A stretch of 64,000 nucleotides of DNA from Rahnella laticis. GTDB lineage: Bacteria; Pseudomonadota; Gammaproteobacteria; Enterobacterales; Enterobacteriaceae. Below the pieces are notes generated by a model that was not told the origin of the DNA, ran no database searches, and was given only the letters and a program-made list of their open reading frames with translations. Numbering within the stretch: the stretch's first letter is position 1; each line of letters starts with the position of its first letter. Positions 18,081 to 26,235 of the stretch are shown one piece after another. Where the stretch lies: contig NZ_JADOBI010000013.1 in NCBI RefSeq assembly GCF_015644585.1, positions 1 to 64,000 on the forward strand, given 5' to 3'. A program made the position numbers and the translations under genes.

Positions 18081-18110
18081 GTTGTCCCTTATGAGCGAAG
18101 AACGGACATC
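18081..18110. repeat. Right-hairpin half of the repeat
   Basis: GTCCCTT, loop ATGAGCGAAG, AACGGAC: only the right hairpin, just upstream of the recombinase gene start. Confidence 0.65.
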
Positions 18111-18200
18111 GTTTTTTGAGAAGGATAACTGTTATGATAAATTCTGATGGAGAGGCATTCAATTGATAGAAATCGGCGAAGGCGATAAGAGGGAGATGTG

Positions 18201-18461
18201 ATGTTTACCCCGGAGTTTATTAATGAAGAGCAAGGAGAGTTTCTACTTGTAGCCAGCCATAGCCTGTCATCTACGGAGTCAATAAGACTCAGTATTGCGT
18301 ATAATATTGCCAGAATATCTTACGGACTATCGCAGGTTCCATCGCACATACAAACTTGTCGGCTCGTTTATGATATCAGAGGACAATCAATCTCTAAGCT
18401 GGTCTTGGACCAGATTAAACAAGCATTTGAGCAGCTAGCCATTGTGGAGTTTAAATGCTGA
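18201..18461 (+). CDS. Hypothetical protein, first of a coupled pair
   Basis: 86 residues from ATG 18201, with GAGGGAG upstream. Mixed alpha/beta composition, no signal or membrane segment, and no domain recognised. Its end overlaps the start of the next gene, so the two are probably co-translated. Isolated between repeat copies with the next gene. Confidence 0.55.
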   Translation: MFTPEFINEEQGEFLLVASHSLSSTESIRLSIAYNIARISYGLSQVPSHIQTCRLVYDIRGQSISKLVLDQIKQAFEQLAIVEFKC

Positions 18462-18697
18462 TGGGGCTTCAGTTAATTGTAAAAGCAGAACGTAAGCATA
18501 TAGATAAATCGTTGGGTTCACTGACTTTAGAATGTGAAATATTCGCTATCTCTGATGGCCTTTTCGGCATTTCAATTCCAGAGCGAACTCTCTCATCCAT
18601 GGGTGAAGATGTTGTTCTACAAAAACTTGCACTACTCAAGCGTTTTGACCTTTGGCAGGGGAACTGGCAAGAGCCAAAGAGGCGTTGGCTCTGGTGA
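18455..18697 (+). CDS. Hypothetical protein, second of a coupled pair
   Basis: 80 residues starting at ATG 18455 (or ATG 18461), overlapping the upstream gene by 7 nt. Rich in Leu and charged residues, with a tryptophan-rich tail (W-Q-G-N-W ... R-R-W-L-W). Not recognised. The overlap and small size of both proteins would fit a toxin-antitoxin or immunity pair, but no known family motif supports this. Confidence 0.5.
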   Translation: MLMGLQLIVKAERKHIDKSLGSLTLECEIFAISDGLFGISIPERTLSSMGEDVVLQKLALLKRFDLWQGNWQEPKRRWLW

Positions 18698-18701
18698 GTT
18701 T

Positions 18702-18725
18702 CAGCTTTGAGCGAGGAGCGGACAT
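18702..18725. repeat. Right-hairpin half of the repeat
   Basis: CTTTGAGCGAGGAGCGGACAT, directly after the small gene pair. Confidence 0.65.
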
Positions 18726-18765
18726 GAACACTTCGGATCACTAGACGACATCCTACTTGTCAGAC

Positions 18766-19383
18766 TCACTTCAACAGCAGTCGTATTCCCAAAAAGGCCA
18801 TAAAGCCTCCGCTTAGTTTATCTAAAAACTTACGGTATTTAATGTAAGCCTGACGTGGCCCGTCAGTTGATAATAAGCATGCAACGACGGCATACCAGAG
18901 CACATCAATAACGAATGCCATTGTGGGCAGGATGATGTACATAACAGGCTGAATATTTTTGCTAAGCGTTGCGGAAAAAAAACTGGCAAACACCAGTGCG
19001 GTATGGGGATTGCTGATTTGCGTAAAAACGCCAGTCATAAAAGCTTTTGAGATGCTTACTTCCTCTGTACCGGCAGAATCATTAAAACGATTTGAAGGAC
19101 GACGAAACATTTTCAACGCCAGCCATAAAAGATAGCAACCGCCTGCAACCTTAAGTCCTGTGTAAAGTGATGGGACCAAAGTCAGCAGGGTGTGAAGACC
19201 GGCTAACGCTATGGCAGCAAAAACAGACGCACCAAACCCCATACCTGCAGCAACAGATAAAGCCGCCCGTCTCGAACTGGACATGGCCATTCGTGCGACG
19301 AGAAGAAAGCTAACTCCCGGGCTCATTGCGCCAAACAGGATAGCTGCGCCAATAGCAGAAACCGCGATCAAATCACTTGTCAT
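18766..19383 (-). CDS. LysE/RhtB family amino-acid exporter
   Basis: 205 residues with about six membrane segments. The N-terminal pattern M-S-P-G-V-S-F-L-L-V-A-R is the LysE/RhtB signature (usually P-G-P), followed by G-M-G-F-G and later Q-I-S-N-P-H-T-A-L-V-F-A. It probably exports an amino acid or homoserine-like compound. Single-gene unit between repeats. Confidence 0.87.
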   Translation of the reverse strand: MTSDLIAVSAIGAAILFGAMSPGVSFLLVARMAMSSSRRAALSVAAGMGFGASVFAAIALAGLHTLLTLVPSLYTGLKVAGGCYLLWLALKMFRRPSNRFNDSAGTEEVSISKAFMTGVFTQISNPHTALVFASFFSATLSKNIQPVMYIILPTMAFVIDVLWYAVVACLLSTDGPRQAYIKYRKFLDKLSGGFMAFLGIRLLLK

Positions 19384-19483
19384 TCATCTTCTCCATCATT
19401 AATCAGTGTCAGACAGCTCCCTCATTGCGCGAACCGCACACCTTATGAACCGCTCCCGGTTAACAACATAACACTATGCCAAC

Positions 19484-19552
19484 AATGTCCGCTATTGGCA
19501 CAGAGCGGACCTGCGCACTGCACGATTCACATTGAACGAGAAGAGGACGCCT
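19484..19552. repeat. Double-hairpin repeat copy
   Basis: Perfect left hairpin GTCCGCT, loop ATTGGCACAG, AGCGGAC. The right unit is degenerate (TTGAACGAGAAGAGGACG). It lies between lysE and the Rid gene. Confidence 0.7.
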
Positions 19553-19606
19553 TAGAGATAGTTTGAGAAAACGGACAGTTGTCGCTATCCGGCTATGAGC
19601 ATTGAA

Positions 19607-19984
19607 TCAAAGTCCGAATATAGCCTCAATTTCAATCGAGAGGTCAGATGAGAAGAGACGGCTGACTTCTACGAGCGAGCTGGCTGGCAAGTGATCACCG
19701 TAATTTCGATACAGTACTTTGCGTAGCTCGTTGATCTCCTCAAAAGAGGTGACGAATATAGTCACTTTCATTAGTGCTGAAAAATCTATCTCTTCTACAC
19801 TGACAATTTTCCTGATTTGGTTAAATATTTCTTCAGCCTGCCCAGCAATGCCTTCATGTTGTGCCGCTGTGCCAAACGCGGTCAGGCCGGAAATATAAAG
19901 CGTGTTGCCATGCTTTACAGAATGGACGTAAGGTGCCTTTACTTCACCTAACGCAGGATAATTCCTTCTTACTAAATTGCTCAT
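19607..19984 (-). CDS. Rid family protein (RidA/RutC-like), non-archetypal
   Basis: 125 residues, the usual length. The family core is visible: Y-V-H-S-V-K-H-G-N-T-L-Y-I-S-G near residue 19 and the C-terminal V-E-V-S-R-L-F-S-S-D-L-S-I-E-I-E. The catalytic Arg of true RidA enamine/imine deaminases, in the P-A-R stretch, is replaced (P-A-S-S), so this belongs to another Rid subgroup and may not deaminate imines. Single-gene unit between repeats. Confidence 0.85.
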   Translation of the reverse strand: MSNLVRRNYPALGEVKAPYVHSVKHGNTLYISGLTAFGTAAQHEGIAGQAEEIFNQIRKIVSVEEIDFSALMKVTIFVTSFEEINELRKVLYRNYGDHLPASSLVEVSRLFSSDLSIEIEAIFGL

Positions 19985-20066
19985 GCCGATGGCCTTTTTA
20001 AAAGGGAATAAGCCACAACATTACCATTCAACTGTGACTGCTCAACGTTAATTAGCGTCTTGCAAA

Positions 20067-20136
20067 AGTATGCACTCTGGCACGAATCTGCCTCAGGTTA
20101 GGATCCCATGGCAGCCACGAGCGAGGAGCAGACGTT
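20067..20136. repeat. Double-hairpin repeat copy (divergent left arm)
   Basis: Left part TGCACTCTGGCACGAATCTGCC, right part CACGAGCGAGGAGCAGACGTT. Confidence 0.55.
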
Positions 20137-20273
20137 GTAATCACTTTTAAATTCAAATGGATTACAAAATTTCGGGTACAGTATCTCCCGGTAGAAGTCG
20201 AAGGCCAATATCCATAATTCTACATTTTGGAAAGTGTCACAATGGTCAAAAATATCTGCTAGAGGAATAATCA

Positions 20274-20495
20274 GTGTCTCATTCATCATCAAGAGCAAGA
20301 GTTTTGGATACAGCAAGTCCTTTGGCACATAGAGCATCCCACGCACGAAGTTGCGCTAACCATGTGGCGAACAGGTTAGGAATTACCCGCAGTGAGCTTT
20401 TGATAAAAGTCGAGGAAGATTCCGGGGCAGGTCTGGTATCACCACTAACTGAACAAGAATTGATGAAAGCGTTCAATTATATGGAGAGCCTTTAG
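20274..20495 (+). CDS. Small hypothetical protein, GTG start
   Basis: 73 residues from GTG 20274 with AGAGGAA 6 nt upstream, a strong ribosome site. Basic N-terminal half (several Arg, Ser and His), acidic C-terminal half ending P-L-T-E-Q-E-L-M-K-A-F-N. Not recognised. A competing frame on the other strand (20098-20286) overlaps it and has weaker signals. Flanked by repeat copies. Confidence 0.5.
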   Translation: MSHSSSRARVLDTASPLAHRASHARSCANHVANRLGITRSELLIKVEEDSGAGLVSPLTEQELMKAFNYMESL

Positions 20496-20502
20496 CTTTA
20501 GT

Positions 20503-20527
20503 ACACTATGAGCGAGGAGCGGACATC
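20503..20527. repeat. Right-hairpin half of the repeat
   Basis: ACTATGAGCGAGGAGCGGAC followed by ATCG, close to the consensus right end. Confidence 0.7.
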
Positions 20528-20711
20528 GTTGTGACATTTTTTGAATAAATCCGAGTGTCGCAACCGAGGGACTCATTAAAAAGGGCTCTTGCTGAATGAT
20601 AAAATTGTATAAATCCGTCTGGATTCCGTACGGCTATGCAGATAGGATGATTCCTAATAAAAAGAAGAATAAAGAAGTACAACGGTTTTTCATATCGTAA
20701 GGAAAGTAAAG

Positions 20712-20912
20712 ATGACTGTATCTCAACAGGCCACAACCTCGCAAAAGGTCTGCGCAACTATTGCATGGTTAATGGCATTAATACCGCTGGTAGGCTTGGC
20801 TGTATTCTTCTTCGCTACCACAGGTGGCGTTTCAATGTGGGTTGGTGGGGGCATGAGTGCGGTCTTTGCATTTGGTTTCACCCAGATGTGGTGGCGGAAA
20901 ATTAACAGCTGA
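20712..20912 (+). CDS. Small membrane protein
   Basis: 66 residues with two hydrophobic segments (about 12-34 and 39-58), so probably a two-pass inner-membrane protein. AAGGAAAG lies before the ATG and a strong terminator follows. It has no named family that I recognise. A one-gene transcription unit. Confidence 0.6.
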   Translation: MTVSQQATTSQKVCATIAWLMALIPLVGLAVFFFATTGGVSMWVGGGMSAVFAFGFTQMWWRKINS

Positions 20913-20929
20913 TAGCAATTTTTTAAAAG

Positions 20930-20953
20930 AGGCGGGGTGATCCCGCCTTTTTT
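20930..20953 (+). terminator. Intrinsic terminator of the small membrane protein gene
   Basis: AGGCGGG, loop GTGAT, CCCGCCT, then TTTTTT. Confidence 0.88.
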
Positions 20954-20956
20954 ATT

Positions 20957-21266
20957 GAGTTCGACAGAATGACGTTTTATCGAACGCCCCGAGAAGGGCA
21001 TGGCGGTAATTTGGAAGCGATTTACAATCGCTAATGTCCGCTTCTGGCACATAGCTGCCTGTTAGAATTCTTTGAACATACATCTAATTAAGCAGACTTT
21101 CCGATGTCTGCTCTCGGTACGTTTTCCTTTCACGGAATGATCATCACATGCAACAGAGCGCTCAAATCAGTTTTGCACCTCCGCGCCTGTTGATGGTCAT
21201 TATGGTAGTCCCGACAGCAAATTTGCGCCAAAAACCCATCAGCGTTCCCTTAGCCTGGCTGTGATC
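20957..21266. other. Intergenic region with one repeat copy
   Basis: About 310 bp. A repeat copy occupies 21033-21123. A 38-codon frame at 21148-21264 has no clear ribosome site and is not called. Confidence 0.4.
21033..21123. repeat. Repeat copy, extended
   Basis: Left end AATGTCCGCTTCTGGCACAT, then a longer spacer than usual and an inverted GATGTCTGCTCTCGGTAC on the right. Confidence 0.65.
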
Positions 21267-22163
21267 CTAAAACACTGTTTCCTTCATCAGTTCTTTCATC
21301 ACTCTGACAAACTCCTCTCCGGGTTGTGACATGACGCCGTGACCATCGGGCACCGCAACAACTGAAACTTTCAGCGCCGGTTTGAACGGGCGCACGGCTA
21401 ACCCTGTCATATCACAGCCCTGTATTGAGAAACGATCGACGATAGTCACACCGTTATTATGCCTGACCATATTAATCGCCATGCTGTAGCGGTTGGTTTC
21501 TATGGCTGCGACCTGTCGTTGATGAAACTCGGGTACAATGTCGGCAATCATCGCCACCAGCCTGGCATCGGTGGTAATAAATACCAGCTCGCGAGGTTCG
21601 ATGTCATGCCAGCACACCTCAGTTTGCTTTGCCAACAGATGCTGCTCCGACAATACGCACACCATTTCCCCCTCGCTCACCATGAACCGGTTCTCGCCCT
21701 GCTCGCCGCCGGGTTTGACCACAAATCCAAGGTCGTAACGCCCTCCTTCCACCGCCTCTTCGATCTCGTTATTCAGGCACATATCCGCGACAACGCCATA
21801 GTCGGAGAATGTCTGACGAAAACGTGCAACAGCGCGAGGTAACAGGTTTAACGCTAAAGCCGGAGTGGCACAAACTCGCAGTTGTCCTACACGGTATTGG
21901 CGGATATGTTCAACAAAACGGTCAAAACGTAGTCTGTCGAGATAAACCCGAAGCGCCTCTTTGTACAGCTCGTTGGCCTCGGGCGTCGGCTGCATTTTAC
22001 CTTTCAGCCGTTCGAACAGGTTAAACCCCATCTGCTGCTCGATAAGTGACAATATCTTACTGACCGAAGGCTGTGACATCGCCAGCTGTTGCGCGGCCGC
22101 TGTCACAGAGCCGAGCTGTACGACGCTGATGAAAACTTCAAGTTGCTTTGGAGTCATAACCAT
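21267..22163 (-). CDS. LysR family regulator of the adjacent ABC/PrpD operon
   Basis: 298 residues (ATG 22163; ATG 22157 two codons later is equally likely). The winged helix carries V-T-A-A-A-Q-Q-L-A-M-S-Q-P-S-V-S-K-I-L and an effector-binding domain follows. It is transcribed away from the amino-acid-type ABC importer and MmgE/PrpD gene, with a 90-bp shared control region; this is the usual layout for a LysR activator of a catabolic operon. Confidence 0.88.
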   Translation of the reverse strand: MVMTPKQLEVFISVVQLGSVTAAAQQLAMSQPSVSKILSLIEQQMGFNLFERLKGKMQPTPEANELYKEALRVYLDRLRFDRFVEHIRQYRVGQLRVCATPALALNLLPRAVARFRQTFSDYGVVADMCLNNEIEEAVEGGRYDLGFVVKPGGEQGENRFMVSEGEMVCVLSEQHLLAKQTEVCWHDIEPRELVFITTDARLVAMIADIVPEFHQRQVAAIETNRYSMAINMVRHNNGVTIVDRFSIQGCDMTGLAVRPFKPALKVSVVAVPDGHGVMSQPGEEFVRVMKELMKETVF

Positions 22164-22252
22164 TTTCCATATAAAGATATGCTATTTTTGAATTTTGAAT
22201 GCATGCACCCAGGGTTATAAAATTTAAAACTATATTCTTTTGGGGGTATATA

Positions 22253-23047
22253 ATGAAATTATTCAGAACACGTGTGATGTCGGCCTTATTGCTGATACCA
22301 GGGATTTTTCTTGCACAAGCCCCGGCGAAAGCCGCGGAAGAGATAAATACTATTTTGCCAGATCATGTTATTCGCGTTGGAGCTGTTAACGCGCCACCGT
22401 GGTATCAAAAAGATCTGCTCACCAACCAGTGGACCGGTCTGGTTCCCGACGTGGCGCAGGCGATATTCAAAAATACCGATATAAAAATTGAATACGTCGA
22501 CACTCAATGGGGCACCGCGGTTGCTGGATTGCAGGCAAATCGTTTCGATATTCTGGGTGGCTTCAACAAGACCCCGGAAAGAGCGAAAGCTGCCGATTTT
22601 ACGCGCCCGATGGGTGCTCATCAGATGGGCGTCCTGACGTTAGATAAAGATACGAAAAAGTATCAGAACTGGGCGACGATTAACAATCCGCAGACCAAGC
22701 TTGCCGCCATTGATGGTTCAGCGGCGGTGACGCTGTTGCAACCTCAGCTGGACAAGGCGCAGTGGATTATTGTGCCGGACAGCGACAACATGCAATTGCA
22801 GATGGAAAGTGGCCGCGCCGATGCTATCGTGACCAATGATATCCAGATGTCCCAGTATATTCAGAAACGCCATCAGGGCACCATGGTGATCCCTGAACCG
22901 GTTAAAGAGCAAGCGACTAATATCGGTCTGCGTCAGAACCGTCCTAAGCTGCAAGCCTGGCTGGACGGTCGGCTGGAGCAGTTGGATAAAGACGGCACAC
23001 TGAAAGCTATCTGGCAAAAATACACTCACCCGGTTAATCAACCCTAA
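22253..23047 (+). CDS. ABC transporter solute-binding protein (amino-acid type)
   Basis: 264 residues from ATG 22253 with TGGGGGT upstream. An N-terminal signal peptide (about residues 1-26, ending A-K-A-A) directs it to the periplasm. The mature protein is a type-3 solute-binding protein: I-R-V-G-A-V-N-A-P-P-W-Y near residue 39 and L-G-G-F-N-K-T-P-E-R near 102. It feeds the ATPase and permease encoded next. The ligand is unknown; the downstream MmgE/PrpD enzyme suggests a carboxylate-rich amino acid or related acid. Confidence 0.88.
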   Translation: MKLFRTRVMSALLLIPGIFLAQAPAKAAEEINTILPDHVIRVGAVNAPPWYQKDLLTNQWTGLVPDVAQAIFKNTDIKIEYVDTQWGTAVAGLQANRFDILGGFNKTPERAKAADFTRPMGAHQMGVLTLDKDTKKYQNWATINNPQTKLAAIDGSAAVTLLQPQLDKAQWIIVPDSDNMQLQMESGRADAIVTNDIQMSQYIQKRHQGTMVIPEPVKEQATNIGLRQNRPKLQAWLDGRLEQLDKDGTLKAIWQKYTHPVNQP

Positions 23048-23838
23048 TGACTGAACAGGCCTCTTTGCCGTTACTGAAAATAAAAGCACTCAGCAAATCT
23101 TTCTCAGGCAATAAAATCATTGATGACGTCACCTTCGAGGTTCACCCCTCGGAGGTGATCGGCGTTATTGGCCGCAGCGGCGCTGGGAAATCCACCCTGC
23201 TGCGCTGCCTGAATATGCTTGAGACGCCTGACGGCGGGCACATCTGGCTCGGCAACGAAGAAATCGGTTTTTTCGGAAAGGACAGAAAGCCCGTGAAGCA
23301 GCGCACGTTGGCACGTCAGCGTGCATCAATGGCGATGGTCTTCCAGCATTTCAATTTGTGGCCACACCGCAGCGTTTTGCAAAATATCATCGAGGGACCG
23401 GTTCAGGTACTCGGGATATCGCAAAAAGCCGCCACGGAAAAGGCCATGACTTTGCTCACTCGCATGGGTTTGGCGGAAAAAGCGGCTGATTTTCCGGTTC
23501 AGCTTTCCGGGGGTCAGCAGCAGCGCGTCTCTATTGCTCGTGCGCTGGCTATGGAGCCGCGGGTGATTTTGTTTGATGAGCCGACTTCTGCGCTCGACCC
23601 GGAATCTGTCGGCGAAGTGCTGGCAGTTATCTCCGAGTTAGCGGGTACCGGCACCACGATGATAGTCGTCACTCACGAAATGCGTTTTGCGCTTCAAGTT
23701 TGCAGCCGCCTGTTGCTGATGGATAATGGCAAACTGGTGGGCGAAACCACCCCGAATGAAATCTGGACTCAGGCGGACAATGCCGAAATTCGTCACTTCA
23801 TGGCGCTGTCGGGCGTGACGGCGGAGGATCTGCTCTGA
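23047..23838 (+). CDS. ABC transporter ATPase (polar amino acid type)
   Basis: 263 residues. Walker A G-R-S-G-A-G-K-S-T near residue 43, signature L-S-G-G-Q-Q-Q-R, Walker B V-I-L-F-D-E-P-T-S-A-L-D-P, and the H-switch T-H-E-M. The start overlaps the stop of the binding-protein gene (TAATG). It is close to GlnQ/HisP-type ATPases and energises the permease encoded by the next gene. Confidence 0.92.
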   Translation: MTEQASLPLLKIKALSKSFSGNKIIDDVTFEVHPSEVIGVIGRSGAGKSTLLRCLNMLETPDGGHIWLGNEEIGFFGKDRKPVKQRTLARQRASMAMVFQHFNLWPHRSVLQNIIEGPVQVLGISQKAATEKAMTLLTRMGLAEKAADFPVQLSGGQQQRVSIARALAMEPRVILFDEPTSALDPESVGEVLAVISELAGTGTTMIVVTHEMRFALQVCSRLLLMDNGKLVGETTPNEIWTQADNAEIRHFMALSGVTAEDLL

Positions 23839-24515
23839 TGCCGGTTTATCACTGGGACTTTTCGATACTCTGGCAGTATCACGCCATTCTTGTGGATGGA
23901 ATTTTCACGACCTTTAAAATCGTTCTGGCCTCAATCACCTTAAGTATTATCGGCGGTGCCTTGCTTGCACCATTACGGGGGGCTTCTAAAGCGATTATTC
24001 GCTTGCCGACTCAGGCGTTGATCGAAGTGGTGCGTTCGATTCCACCGCTGGTGTTGATCGTCTGGGCTTACTATTGCCTGCCTATTTTGTTTGGCCTGAC
24101 GATGTCAGCCTACCTAACCTGCGTGCTGGCGGTTTCCCTATACGGCAGCGTGTTTTTTGCCGAGATATTTCGTTCCGGGTTACAATCGGTGGATCACGGT
24201 CTTGTTGAGGCGGGGCTTTCTGTCGGGATGTCACCGCTGAAAGTCTTGTTCCGCATAACCGGGCCAGTCGCTTTTTTGCGTATCCTGCCCGCTTTTGTCA
24301 GCCAGTGCGTAATGTCGATCAAGAATTCGGTCCTGGCGAGCTATGTCGCCACCGGCGAAGTGCTGTATCAGGCGCAACGCCTGAGCACTGCGACGTTCCG
24401 GCCGCTGGAAACCCTGACTTTTGTCGCCGTATTTTTTGTAATCACTATTCTGCCGCTGTCGCTGCTGGCGAGCTATACCGAACGTCGGATTCGCACACGT
24501 TACTTTAAGCGTTGA
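23838..24515 (+). CDS. ABC transporter permease (polar amino acid type)
   Basis: 225 residues with about five membrane segments and the coupling-helix region E-V-V-R-S-I-P-P-L-V. It overlaps the ATPase gene by TGATG. It is the only permease gene in the operon, so the channel is probably a homodimer. Confidence 0.9.
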   Translation: MPVYHWDFSILWQYHAILVDGIFTTFKIVLASITLSIIGGALLAPLRGASKAIIRLPTQALIEVVRSIPPLVLIVWAYYCLPILFGLTMSAYLTCVLAVSLYGSVFFAEIFRSGLQSVDHGLVEAGLSVGMSPLKVLFRITGPVAFLRILPAFVSQCVMSIKNSVLASYVATGEVLYQAQRLSTATFRPLETLTFVAVFFVITILPLSLLASYTERRIRTRYFKR

Positions 24516-24520
24516 AAAAA

Positions 24521-25951
24521 ATGATGAATATCACCGCCACACGCCAGTTGGTTAAATTCGCCTGTACGTTACAGGCACAAACGATCCCTGAAGCTATCCG
24601 TCATAAAGTCAGCCTGCATTTACTGGATGGGCTCGGCTGCGGCTGGGCTGCAAGCCAGCATCAGAGCAGCAAACCGACTATCCACTCTGCCCGCCTGTTT
24701 GGCGGCAACGGGGATTGTAGCGTATTTGGGCATACCGGGTTTAGCCCGCTGGCAGCCGCTTTTAGCAACGCCGCGGTGATAAATGGTCTGGATCACGACG
24801 ACGGCGTGGAAATTGACGGCAAAGGGCTTGGTCATCCCGGAGCGACATTGATTGCCGCCGCGATGGCCGCGCTGGATATCAGCCCGATCCCCGTTAGCCA
24901 CGAGGCGCTGATTACCGCTTTAACCGTAGGCTTTGAAGTTAATAATCGCCTTATTCACGCCATCCAGCCTTCGGTCGAACGTTTTAATCAGGTATATGGC
25001 GTGGCGCAGCACCAGTCAATGGGGGCAGCGCTGGTTACCGGGCTTCTTTTGGCGCTAGATGAACAACAGTTACATAACGCTGTCGGGCTGGCTGCGGCAT
25101 TAACGCCATTACCCAGCTTGCATCAGTACAACTGGCAACAGCGGCCCTTATTATCGATAAAAGATGCCGTCGCTCCAGCTGCACAGGCAGCGGTGCAAGC
25201 CGTCATTATGGCGCAACAGGGTATGAGTGGCAGCCTAGACGTGCTTGACGGCGAACAGGGTTTTTGGCGCATGATCGGATCAGACCAATTCGCCCCGGAA
25301 ATACTCACGCACGATCTTGGCAACCACTGGTATGCGAATTACGGCAGTTTTAAAATCTATCCTGCCTGTCGCTGGCTGGCCTGCGCGCTGGAATCGCTGG
25401 AAACCCTCGTTCAGGAAACCGGCTGGCGGGCGGAGGATATCCAGTCCGTCGAGGTGCATACCTTCCCTCGCATTGTTGACGATATGATGGATTATCGCCC
25501 GCAAAACGTGACCGACGCACAGTTCAGCCTTCCCTGGACCATGGCTGCGGTCGCGGCCGGGCTTACACCTGGTGCCGGCTGGTACACTGAAAAAAACATG
25601 AAAAGCCCGGTGTTGCGGGCGCTGGCGGATAAAGTCACCGCCATTCTCGATCCGGATTTTACCGCACGAATGACCGGCCCGGCCCGCCAGCCCGGCGCAC
25701 GCGTGGTGCTAACGCATGTGAATGGCAGCCGCTCGGTACAGGAGCGTTTCAAACCTTTGGGTAGCTCTGAGCGTCCGCTGACTAAATCTGAAGTAATTGC
25801 CAAGGCGCGTCTAAATTTAGCTGGTCTAAAGATTGATTCTGAATCACTTATTAAGAACATGATCCAGCAAGACTGCACCGATCAAGTCTTTTACTCATCA
25901 GCAGCGCAACTTACTGGTGCATCAGTACTTTCAACCAACTGTTGGATATAA
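24521..25951 (+). CDS. MmgE/PrpD family protein
   Basis: 476 residues from ATG 24521 (ATG 24524 is also possible; the upstream TTG overlaps the permease stop). It is of typical family length. H-D-D-G near residue 88, followed by a G-K-G-L-G-H-P-G-A stretch, matches the active-site region of 2-methylcitrate dehydratase, cis-aconitate decarboxylase and iminodisuccinate-processing relatives. It is encoded 5 bp after the permease gene in one operon, so it probably acts on the imported compound. Which reaction it catalyses cannot be read from sequence alone. Confidence 0.85.
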   Translation: MMNITATRQLVKFACTLQAQTIPEAIRHKVSLHLLDGLGCGWAASQHQSSKPTIHSARLFGGNGDCSVFGHTGFSPLAAAFSNAAVINGLDHDDGVEIDGKGLGHPGATLIAAAMAALDISPIPVSHEALITALTVGFEVNNRLIHAIQPSVERFNQVYGVAQHQSMGAALVTGLLLALDEQQLHNAVGLAAALTPLPSLHQYNWQQRPLLSIKDAVAPAAQAAVQAVIMAQQGMSGSLDVLDGEQGFWRMIGSDQFAPEILTHDLGNHWYANYGSFKIYPACRWLACALESLETLVQETGWRAEDIQSVEVHTFPRIVDDMMDYRPQNVTDAQFSLPWTMAAVAAGLTPGAGWYTEKNMKSPVLRALADKVTAILDPDFTARMTGPARQPGARVVLTHVNGSRSVQERFKPLGSSERPLTKSEVIAKARLNLAGLKIDSESLIKNMIQQDCTDQVFYSSAAQLTGASVLSTNCWI

Positions 25952-26108
25952 TATCAATTTATCAATCCTACATTCTGTCCATTTCTATAGCAGGATGTGC
26001 TAATCAACGGGAAGTAGGTCAGGGGATTTCTAAGCCCTTTATTGTAGAGAGTGTTTCTTGATAAATATTAGTTCAGCTTAATAGCAGTGCTCTTTTGAAG
26101 AAACCTGA

Positions 26109-26176
26109 CTATCCGCTTCTGACACAGAGCAGACCGATGTGAAAGGACTGTTTGCTATGAACGAGGAGCAGACGTT
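26109..26176. repeat. Double-hairpin repeat copy
   Basis: Left TATCCGCTTCTGACACAGAG then CAGACC; right TATGAACGAGGAGCAGACGT. It follows the MmgE/PrpD operon. Confidence 0.75.
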
Positions 26177-26235
26177 CTGTGTTGAGTGGAAATTCATTAT
26201 CCCCACAGGACTCTCTGTGGCGATTCAATGCCTCT

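Noticed and set aside
20098-20286. Minus-strand frame opposite the small gene at 20274
   Set aside because: No convincing ribosome site; it overlaps the better supported plus-strand gene and ends in a repeat copy.
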